From: Armatimonadota bacterium
Lineage (GTDB): Bacteria; Armatimonadota; UBA5829
Direction: 5' to 3'
Assembly: GCA_023398345.1 (NCBI GenBank)
Contig: JAEWSK010000258.1
Span: 1-6,043, forward strand
DNA: 6,043 bases
Shown here: positions 1 to 5,285 of the stretch, in pieces
Layout of the letters: every line of letters begins with the position of its first letter
Position numbering within the stretch: position 1 is the first letter of the stretch
The notes under the pieces: generated by a model
Seen by the model: the letters and a program-made list of their open reading frames with translations, nothing else
Told to the model about the DNA's origin: nothing
The model's database searches: none
Made by a program: the position numbers and the translations under genes

Positions 1-453
1 CGCAATCTCATCGGTCGGCTCGCCCTTTTCGGCAAACTTCGGCGTCTGCAGCGTCGAAGTTGCAAACGAGGCATTGCCTCTACCGCCCGCTCCGCCCTTT
101 GCCGCAATGTATTGCTGACCGTCTTGCGTAAGATCGGCAAGCACTCGTTCGCGCTCGGCGTCAATCACCAACGTCCCAACCGGAACTCTAAGGGTCAAAT
201 CATCGCCGTTCTTGCCGTGTCTATCGTTAGGCCCACCGTCACCACCGCGAGTAGCTTTATAATGCTTGCTGTAGCGCAGGTCAACAAGTGTGTTCAGGCT
301 AAATGTGGCCTCGATAATGACGTTTCCGCCACGACCGCCGTTGCCGCCAGACGGCCCACCGTGTGGCATATACTTCTCCCGCCTAAATGCAACAAGGCCG
401 TTGCCGCCATCGCCCGCTTTTACGTTTATCTCAACCTGGTCTACAAATTGCAT
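1..453 (-). CDS. obgE: GTPase Obg (CgtA), N-terminal part, truncated by the window edge
   Basis: The first 151 codons are visible; the G domain (Walker A, switch regions) lies beyond the left edge. Obg is a P-loop GTPase that binds the 50S subunit late in assembly and links ribosome maturation to growth and stress. The visible part is the glycine-rich Obg fold. It starts MQFVDQVEINVKAGDGGNG, followed by AFRREKYMPHGGPSGGNGG, SLNTLVDLRYSKHYKA, GKNGDDLTLRVPVGT and GGAGGRGNASFATSTLQ, then FAEKGEPTDE, all in family order. The loop usually written VPRGGPDGGDGG reads MPHGGPSGGNGG here, a mild variation. The ATG at 453 is chosen because MQFVD matches the family's N terminus. It is preceded by a weak AGGT Shine-Dalgarno 4 nt upstream. 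The serpin stop codon lies 31 bp upstream with no terminator between, so the two are probably co-transcribed. Identification is secure; the symbol follows the usual naming of the family. Confidence 0.97.
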   Translation of the reverse strand, partial: MQFVDQVEINVKAGDGGNGLVAFRREKYMPHGGPSGGNGGRGGNVIIEATFSLNTLVDLRYSKHYKATRGGDGGPNDRHGKNGDDLTLRVPVGTLVIDAERERVLADLTQDGQQYIAAKGGAGGRGNASFATSTLQTPKFAEKGEPTDEIA

Positions 454-484
454 AAATACCTATGTGTATTGAATTTCGTCTAGC

Positions 485-1702
485 TCAATTCGGCTCGACA
501 ACCGATCCCATAAACAACATCTCGCCGGTAAAATTATCTCGAATTGCAAAGAAGAACGGGCGGTCGACAGTCATATCCACAATCTTTCGCGGTAGTGGCA
601 TCGCGGTCGCTCTCATTCCAACTGAAGTTACAGCCGCGGCCTCTGTGCCCTTCTCGTTCACTTCGATAAATGTCTTATGCAAAACTTCGCCGATATAGAC
701 GTTCGGAGTCGGCGGGATTTTGCACATGCCCTTAAAATTGGCCCGGCCCGGACTGAATGCCACAGCCATTCCCATAGCCGACAGCGCTTTATTCGCCGTC
801 ACTTCATACTCCAATTTGAACTTCGGCAGCGCCAGATTGACCTCGACAGGCCGAGTGCGAATCTGTCGCATATACCCTGCCCAACTATCTGGAGTAAGCT
901 CTTTATAAAACGCCGACGGGCTCGTGCCTTTCTTCGGCAAAATGACATACATGCTGATGCGGCCTTTACCGTAGCCGAGGTTTATGAGTTGGAAGTTATC
1001 TTTTTCTAAATACTCATATTCCCCGACACGATGCATCATCGACACGATCTTTTTCTTCCCGCCGATAAGCTCGAACTTGCCGTCTTTTGTGAGCTTCTCA
1101 TCAAATGGCGACGACCAGAGGCCCTTGAAATAAACAGCATTGACGAGATAGAGTATCGCGTCCCTACTGGTCTGCTTAATAATTTTATCGATCTTGCCTC
1201 GCGTCTTCTGCTTTACCCAACCGTTGATTGCATCTGCAGCAGCAGGGCTGTCAAAATCGAGTGTCGTCACCTTTGCTTGATAGTAACTATTGTTGCGCTG
1301 CAAGAAATCCGGCTTGAACTTAACTTCCTTGCGCGCCCACAGCGAGTTCGCAATGGAAATGTCTATGCCCTCACCGGGCTTTTGCAGGTTTTGCATAAGC
1401 GTCTTGTTGGACGTATTGACCTGCTCCAAGCTGAGGCCGGTGTAGCCGAGTGTCTTTGCCATCGCGTCGCTTGTCGAGCCAAGTGCACCGTTATAGGTCA
1501 TCGAGAGCGCCAGTGACACACTTGCCGGTGAGATTACAACGCTGCGCTTTGCGCCACTCTCGTCTACAAGACGACTAAACAGTCCAAAGCCAAAGCTCGT
1601 ATTGGCATTTGCGATTCTTGCATCGTCGCGCTTCTCGGCAGGCTGCGCACCACATGCAGTTACAGCCAGCATCGCCACCAATCCCAGAACCAGCGTTTTC
1701 AT
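485..1702 (-). CDS. Serpin-family serine protease inhibitor, predicted lipoprotein
   Basis: 405 residues, full length for a serpin. Seen: a type II signal peptide with lipobox V-T-A-C, so Cys17 is the likely lipidated residue; +2 is Gly, with no inner-membrane retention Asp. The shutter motif is SPASVSLALSMTYNGALG (58-75), the breach/sheet motif NAVYFKGLW is at 188-196, the RCL hinge EKGTEAAAVTS is at 350-360, and the C-terminal signature MTVDRPFFFAI is at 377-387. The hinge has Thr at P14 and Ala at P12-P10, as in inhibitory serpins that insert the loop and trap the protease. With standard 17-residue spacing, P1 is Thr366 (…GMRAT/AMP…), but Met363 or Arg364 could be used instead; the target protease is unknown. 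The ATG at 1702 has a GGAGG site 9 nt upstream. Known of the family: suicide inhibition of serine or cysteine proteases. Inferred: a cell-surface or periplasmic role in protection against exogenous or own proteases. It lies between rpmA and obgE, after a terminator. Confidence 0.95.
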   Translation of the reverse strand: MKTLVLGLVAMLAVTACGAQPAEKRDDARIANANTSFGFGLFSRLVDESGAKRSVVISPASVSLALSMTYNGALGSTSDAMAKTLGYTGLSLEQVNTSNKTLMQNLQKPGEGIDISIANSLWARKEVKFKPDFLQRNNSYYQAKVTTLDFDSPAAADAINGWVKQKTRGKIDKIIKQTSRDAILYLVNAVYFKGLWSSPFDEKLTKDGKFELIGGKKKIVSMMHRVGEYEYLEKDNFQLINLGYGKGRISMYVILPKKGTSPSAFYKELTPDSWAGYMRQIRTRPVEVNLALPKFKLEYEVTANKALSAMGMAVAFSPGRANFKGMCKIPPTPNVYIGEVLHKTFIEVNEKGTEAAAVTSVGMRATAMPLPRKIVDMTVDRPFFFAIRDNFTGEMLFMGSVVEPN

Positions 1703-1740
1703 CGCTTCACTCCTCCAAAGATTGATAACCTACGACTGCA

Positions 1741-1781
1741 AACAAAAAGGGAAGACGAATCTTAGGCGATCCATCTTCCCT
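1741..1781 (-). terminator. Rho-independent terminator after rpmA
   Basis: On the minus strand a fully paired 14-bp stem, AGGGAAGAUGGAUC against GAUUCGUCUUCCCU (two G-U pairs), closes a 6-nt loop GCCUAA and runs directly into UUUUUGUU. It starts 24 nt after the rpmA stop codon and ends about 24 nt before the serpin Shine-Dalgarno. It should end most rplU-rpmA transcripts and separates them from serpin-obgE. There is no room for a conventional promoter after it, so serpin transcription must start within or near the terminator, or depend on read-through. Confidence 0.93.
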
Positions 1782-1805
1782 GCCAATGGAATATGTGACC
1801 GCGGG

Positions 1806-2066
1806 CTACGATGCGGTCGCCGGGTACACACTGACCCGTCGCTTGCCGCCCGCTGATTCAAATTTGACCAATCCATCGATCTTTGCAAAAAGGGTATCAT
1901 CTTTACCCCTGCCGACATTGACGCCCGGATGAAGCGGAGTTCCGCGCTGCCGCACGAGAATGCTACCTGCGGTCACGCTCTCTCCAGCGAACTCCTTAAC
2001 GCCAAGCCGTTTCGGGTTACTATCCCGACCGTTTCTAGTGCTGCCTAAACCTTTTTTATGCGCCAT
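1806..2066 (-). CDS. rpmA: 50S ribosomal protein L27 (bL27)
   Basis: 86 residues, the usual length for bL27. The protein begins [20 protein letters not shown] and continues with [42 protein letters not shown] and VKFE, all diagnostic blocks in order. L27 sits at the base of the central protuberance, and its flexible N terminus reaches the peptidyl-transferase centre, where it helps position tRNA. The N terminus starts directly with MAHKKG, so there is no cleavable pre-sequence of the kind processed by Prp in Bacillota. The start ATG has an AGAGGT site 8 nt upstream. It lies 118 bp downstream of rplU and in the same transcription unit; a TAG stop is followed 24 nt later by a strong terminator. 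Confidence 0.99.
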   Translation of the reverse strand: MAHKKGLGSTRNGRDSNPKRLGVKEFAGESVTAGSILVRQRGTPLHPGVNVGRGKDDTLFAKIDGLVKFESAGGKRRVSVYPATAS

Positions 2067-2139
2067 ATTATCATACCTCTTCGGCCCACGAACGCATCAT
2101 ATGCGCCGCTGCCCCAGTATATACTTTGAGAATTACAAA

Positions 2140-2161
2140 ATCGGCATTACAATATGCCGAT
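2140..2161 (-). other. Hairpin in the rplU-rpmA intergenic region, possible attenuator or processing site
   Basis: The minus strand reads AUCGGCAU-AUUGUA-AUGCCGAU followed by UUUGUAAUU: an 8-bp perfect stem with a 6-nt loop, extendable by two G-U pairs, then a short U stretch. It lies about 24 nt after the rplU stop and about 73 nt before the rpmA ATG. It resembles a weak intrinsic terminator, but L21 and L27 are needed in equal amounts, so partial attenuation or an RNA-stability or processing element is as likely. A smaller inverted repeat CGCAT-N3-ATGCG lies downstream at 2093-2105. No gene is seen in this 118-bp gap. Confidence 0.5.
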
Positions 2162-2184
2162 CCGAACTCTCTTCAAATAAAAAA

Positions 2185-2496
2185 CTATGCCTTTATTTTT
2201 TCTATCGTAACCGAGGTCAGCAACTGCCTGTGGCCGTAGCGTCGGCTGGATGACTTCTTAGGCTTGTATGTAAACCCTCGGATCTTGCGGCCTTTATACT
2301 GCCTGGTCACCTTACCAACCACCGAGGCGCCCTCCACATACGGCGAGCCGATCTTGACGCCACTATCATCACTTACTAGCAGCACCTCGTCGATCACAAC
2401 TTCCTCGCCCTCATCAGCAGAGAGCTTATTGATCTCGATCATGTCTTTTTCGGCAACCCTATACTGTTTGCCGCCCGCTCTTATTATAGCGTACAC
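2185..2496 (-). CDS. rplU: 50S ribosomal protein L21 (bL21)
   Basis: 103 residues, the same length as the E. coli protein. Diagnostic blocks are [13 protein letters not shown] at the N terminus, DEVLLVSDD and [16 protein letters not shown] in the middle, and the basic tail [19 protein letters not shown] followed by [16 protein letters not shown]21 binds 23S rRNA and is an early 50S assembly protein. The start codon is GTG at 2496; no ATG is near, and the family consensus begins at this codon. It is the first gene of a short rplU-rpmA unit with its own promoter and a structured leader of roughly 68 nt. The upstream neighbour is a glycosidase gene rather than the ribonuclease G gene that often precedes rplU. 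Confidence 0.99.
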   Translation of the reverse strand: MYAIIRAGGKQYRVAEKDMIEINKLSADEGEEVVIDEVLLVSDDSGVKIGSPYVEGASVVGKVTRQYKGRKIRGFTYKPKKSSSRRYGHRQLLTSVTIEKIKA

Positions 2497-2502
2497 TTAG
2501 AA

Positions 2503-2507
2503 CCCCC
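2503..2507 (-). promoter_or_regulatory. Ribosome binding site of rplU (G5 tract)
   Basis: Minus-strand GGGGG sits 6 nt before the GTG start of rplU. It can pair with the CCUCC of 16S rRNA using one G-U pair, at normal spacing. It is not the usual GGAGG, and it lies 18 nt downstream of the leader hairpin, whose 5' arm is also a G tract. The two G tracts could compete for the C-rich arm of the hairpin. Confidence 0.6.
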
Positions 2508-2525
2508 AGAAACCCGAGTTATGTA

Positions 2526-2552
2526 AGGGGCATTGAGTTTCCCAATGCCCCC
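2526..2552 (-). promoter_or_regulatory. Leader hairpin of the rplU-rpmA mRNA
   Basis: The minus strand GGGGGCAUUGGG-AAA-CUCAAUGCCCCU folds into a stem of 12 pairs: a perfect 9-bp core GGGGCAUUG/CAAUGCCCC, an inner G-U and G-C pair, an outer G-U pair and an AAA loop. It lies between the predicted rplU transcription start (around 2564) and the GTG start, so it would form near the 5' end of the mRNA. The following bases UUACAUAACU are not a real U tract, so this is a poor intrinsic terminator for the glycosidase gene. L21 autoregulatory leaders are known in Bacillota; whether this is an equivalent is inference. It may also just stabilise the 5' end. Confidence 0.65.
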
Positions 2553-2570
2553 ACTAGACACTAACCCGTT

Positions 2571-2600
2571 ATCTTATCACGCGCCATGCGTGCTTGTCAA
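2571..2600 (-). promoter_or_regulatory. Sigma-70-type promoter of rplU-rpmA
   Basis: The minus strand has a consensus -35 TTGACA (2600-2595), an 18-bp spacer, and -10 TAAGAT (2576-2571) preceded by TG-A, i.e. an extended -10. Transcription would start near 2564. It lies entirely in the 128-bp gap between the glycosidase stop and rplU. The spacer contains a dyad, CACGC-N5-GCGTG (2592-2578), that could be an operator or chance. This is the best promoter match I found in the window. Confidence 0.8.
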
Positions 2601-2624
2601 TAGTCGCCTGTGCGCAACAAAGGC

Positions 2625-5111
2625 TTAGCTGCCCAATTTCTTATATGTAATAACAACAGCGCCCGGACGCTCGTCGACCTCGACTTTTACTCCGTTTTCC
2701 ATCAGCTCGCTGCCCTTGGCGGTATACGGATCGCACTTATCGACATTAGTCAGAGCGTAGGTCGCATCCGGATCCAAACCCTGCAGTTTGAACTGAGCGG
2801 CAAGATATGCGCTGTCCTGACGCCTGAACGCCTGAACCATGCCCTCGCCGGATTCGGGTCGAACAAATTGCCATGCCATCCACTGCGCCGTATCCAGCGT
2901 GTAGGAAGTTAGCGGATAGAAGTCGCCGACGAAATTCGCCGCATACTCGCGCCACTGCCCGAAAATCTTGCGCAATGCCGGGTAATCGAGATCAGTTCTG
3001 CGCATATCCCAGCATGGTGTGAAGCTATTGCACATCGAGCTGCGCAGATCATACGAGCTTGTGCGAGCGCTTCCGGTGCCGAAGAACGGCAGCCAGAAAG
3101 ATAGCCCGTAGGTGTGCCCCTGCTGTCCAATGGGCTCCATAATATAATCGCTTCGCAATAGCGGCACGGCTCGCCTCATCGATTCAAGGTCATTGCGATG
3201 GCCGCCGGACGCGCATGAGTCGATCAGCATATTCGGATGTCTACGTCGAAGCTCGTCCCAATACGCAAGATACCCCGTGACATAGTGATTCTCAGTAATA
3301 CCCTGTCTGTCGGGCGCATCGGCTGCTCGCCATGCCTTTAGCGGATCGACGTTGTAGTCTTGTCGATAAAGATCGATCCCCTGCTCCACAATCAGCTTGT
3401 CAATGTGCTCGATAAGCCACTTCAGCGCATTGGGATCACCCACGTTCAACAGCGTGCCCACATCGGATTTCAACAGCCACTCGGGATGCGTATCCCACAG
3501 CCATGTATCCGGCGTCACGCGCTCCGGCTCAAACCAGACAATTGTCTTGACGCCCTTGGAATGCGCATGGTCACTGATCGCGCGAAGACCGTTCGGGAAT
3601 CGCTTCGTATCGACTTCCCAAGTCCCGGTATTCGGCCAACCAGACTTGGAAACATACCAACCGGCATCCATCCACCAGTAGTCCGGCTTCATTCCCTCTT
3701 CGATATACCTATCAATGAAAAGATTCTGATTCTCTTCGTTCGCATTCATCATTTCAGCGAACTGATGTGAACTGCACGGCGTCGCCTGAACTGTGGGCAA
3801 CTTGCCGCTTTGACGAGGCACGTTATGCTCCAGCATCCAGCGCCTCCACACATTCTGTGCGCGAATCCAATCACCATTGTAGAATTGCAGAGCAATCAGC
3901 GGCGTGCGTATTTCCTCACCCGGATGCAGTTTGAGATTAGTCAACTGCTGTCCTGCGCGCAATTGAATACCATTGACGGCGTCTCGCGTAAAGTCCGCCG
4001 ACCACTGTCCCGGCCAACCGACAACTGCAATTAAACCTTCGCCGCCCCATGAAAGATTGTAATATGGAAGCACTGCCCCACAAGGTCGGCCTCCGGGTGG
4101 CGCAAACTCGATTTTGGCATTGGGGCCAAGAGGCGTCGTCAGCGGCTCAAAATCATCAGCGCGCACAAATGTGCCTTTTTGATGATGCAGCACAAAATCT
4201 GACTGACCACCGCGCTCAAAGCGCGTATCCAACGCCAGTATATTAGAAAGAATCGGCGTGTCTGATTTTCCGTTATTCTTGAAGTAGACAGTCCACTCTA
4301 CAGTTGGAAAATCAGAATATTGCACACCTACCCACCGAACTTGAAGCCCGGTCTTGGGATCGGTATAAGTCGTGGTAGTGCGCGTGCGCTTAGCATCAAT
4401 CTTATCGGTCTTGCGACCCACTTTCCAATCTTTTAGCAAATCAGCAGACGAACGTCCGTCATACGAAAACGAAAATGGGACGTCCGTGCTATAGGGCTGT
4501 TTCTGAAGACTGCCCTCAATCGGCATGTCGCCGAGCCACTTGACGCTGCCGTCAGCCATCGTGACTTTCGCATCGGCCCAGTCCGACTGATCGCAGGCGA
4601 TACCATCACCGCCATCTCCAATGCACAAAACAAACTGCTTTGCTCCGCCTAAATCGACAGACACCGGAACTGCAGCCATTCCTCCGCGCAGCACAGCGGA
4701 CTTGTAGACTTCTTTGCCGCCCGCTTCCACAGTAAAGACGACGCTTCCGCGCCCTCCGCTGGTCTGATCGTTGTTATCGACACCAACAACAGCGGAAAAA
4801 TTCTTGGCCGGCCCGGACAAATTCACAACAATTTTGCTGATGGCATGGCAATAGAGTCCACGTTTGTACTCTTTGTCGCCAATTCTCATCGGCCCACCGG
4901 CGCGGGAATTAAGCTGCACCGGGTCATTGTTTGCTAGCACCGTCAAACTAGATTTACTCGACGAAGTCTTCTCGACCACTGCTGCAAACTTTGCAGTTGC
5001 CCAAGAATTGGCCTCGGACATTTCTCCCGGCGTTACTGACACGGCATTCGCTCGCCCAAATGTCATCGCCAAAAGTGCCACTCCCAGAATCCAAGTTCTA
5101 CTCAATAGCAT
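2625..5111 (-). CDS. Secreted NPCBM-GH36 glycoside hydrolase, alpha-galactosidase (melibiase) type
   Basis: 828 residues. Residues 1-23 form a type I signal peptide (hydrophobic WILGVALLAMTFG, cleavage after A-N-A), so the enzyme is exported. Residues ~52-187 form an NPCBM carbohydrate-binding module: RGLYCHAISKIVVNLSG, FSAVVGVDNND, VVFTVEAGGKEVYKS, DWADAKV. Residues ~200-430 look like the beta-sandwich of GH36, and ~440-740 the catalytic barrel: DYWWMDAGWY (477-486), VKTIVWFEPERV (521-532), LYRQDYNVDP (581-590) and IDSCASGGHRNDLE (630-643), ending RSDY (653-656). By family homology the nucleophile is Asp585 and the acid/base Asp655. A C-terminal beta domain follows (~760-826). The usual KWDxN at the nucleophile is RQDYN here, so alpha-galactosidase activity is likely but the true substrate is open. 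The start ATG at 5111 has a GGAGG site only 4 nt upstream, and the signal peptide supports this start. It lies alone between the rng terminator and the rplU promoter. Confidence 0.92.
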   Translation of the reverse strand: MLLSRTWILGVALLAMTFGRANAVSVTPGEMSEANSWATAKFAAVVEKTSSSKSSLTVLANNDPVQLNSRAGGPMRIGDKEYKRGLYCHAISKIVVNLSGPAKNFSAVVGVDNNDQTSGGRGSVVFTVEAGGKEVYKSAVLRGGMAAVPVSVDLGGAKQFVLCIGDGGDGIACDQSDWADAKVTMADGSVKWLGDMPIEGSLQKQPYSTDVPFSFSYDGRSSADLLKDWKVGRKTDKIDAKRTRTTTTYTDPKTGLQVRWVGVQYSDFPTVEWTVYFKNNGKSDTPILSNILALDTRFERGGQSDFVLHHQKGTFVRADDFEPLTTPLGPNAKIEFAPPGGRPCGAVLPYYNLSWGGEGLIAVVGWPGQWSADFTRDAVNGIQLRAGQQLTNLKLHPGEEIRTPLIALQFYNGDWIRAQNVWRRWMLEHNVPRQSGKLPTVQATPCSSHQFAEMMNANEENQNLFIDRYIEEGMKPDYWWMDAGWYVSKSGWPNTGTWEVDTKRFPNGLRAISDHAHSKGVKTIVWFEPERVTPDTWLWDTHPEWLLKSDVGTLLNVGDPNALKWLIEHIDKLIVEQGIDLYRQDYNVDPLKAWRAADAPDRQGITENHYVTGYLAYWDELRRRHPNMLIDSCASGGHRNDLESMRRAVPLLRSDYIMEPIGQQGHTYGLSFWLPFFGTGSARTSSYDLRSSMCNSFTPCWDMRRTDLDYPALRKIFGQWREYAANFVGDFYPLTSYTLDTAQWMAWQFVRPESGEGMVQAFRRQDSAYLAAQFKLQGLDPDATYALTNVDKCDPYTAKGSELMENGVKVEVDERPGAVVITYKKLGS

Positions 5112-5147
5112 CCATCCTCCACGCTTACTTTACGATACAACTCATTT

Positions 5148-5162
5148 CTGCAGTTTGCAGTT
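5148..5162 (-). repeat. Tandem AACTGCA repeat and overlapping CTGCA dyad in the glycosidase leader
   Basis: Minus strand AACTGCAAACTGCAG holds two back-to-back copies of AACTGCA and, overlapping them, the inverted repeat CTGCA-AAC-TGCAG. It lies about 37 nt before the ATG of the glycosidase gene, at the transcription start expected from the weak promoter upstream. This is where a repressor of a sugar-utilisation gene could bind, but it is short enough to be chance and does not match an operator family I recognise. Confidence 0.35.
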
Positions 5163-5168
5163 GAATTG

Positions 5169-5197
5169 ACAGTAACACACATAAGCTTTCGACGCAA
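5169..5197 (-). promoter_or_regulatory. Weak candidate promoter of the glycosidase gene
   Basis: Minus strand TTGCGT (5197-5192), a 17-bp spacer, then TACTGT (5174-5169) preceded by TG-T. Each hexamer matches the consensus at only three positions; the correct spacing and the extended -10 TG are the main support. It lies between the rng terminator and the glycosidase start, where a promoter is expected. A weak core promoter would suit an activated or repressible carbohydrate gene. Confidence 0.3.
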
Positions 5198-5229
5198 TCG
5201 CAGCGTTAACATCCCCATCTATACCTAAC

Positions 5230-5267
5230 AAAAATCCCGTGGCAGTTTTTGAACTTCCACGGGATTT
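5230..5267 (-). terminator. Rho-independent terminator after the RNase E/G gene
   Basis: On the minus strand an 11-bp stem AAAUCCCGUGG/CCACGGGAUUU continues, after one A-G mismatch, as AGUU/AACU closing a CAAA loop, and is followed by UU-G after the stem's own U's (five U's in a row). It starts 18 nt after the TGA of the ribonuclease gene. It isolates that gene from the downstream glycosidase. Confidence 0.92.
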
Positions 5268-5285
5268 ATAACGGAAATCTCTCCG

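Noticed and set aside
112..483. 123-codon plus-strand open frame at the left edge
   Set aside because: It is antisense to the Obg domain of obgE, whose minus-strand translation is unmistakable; the plus-strand protein resembles nothing I recognise.
1031..1516. 161-codon plus-strand open frame
   Set aside because: It is antisense to the serpin gene and has no recognisable motif or convincing start signal.
2116..2121. TATACT as a -10 for a separate rpmA promoter
   Set aside because: The -10 is good, but the hexamer at 16-18 bp upstream (around CCGATT) matches the -35 consensus poorly and there is no TG extension.
2526..2552. Hairpin as the intrinsic terminator of the glycosidase gene
   Set aside because: It lies downstream of the rplU promoter and lacks a U tract, so a leader role fits better; a dual role is not excluded.
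3360..3770. 136-codon plus-strand open frame inside the glycosidase gene
   Set aside because: It is antisense to the GH36 catalytic barrel, with no family resemblance; a by-product of the minus-strand codon pattern.
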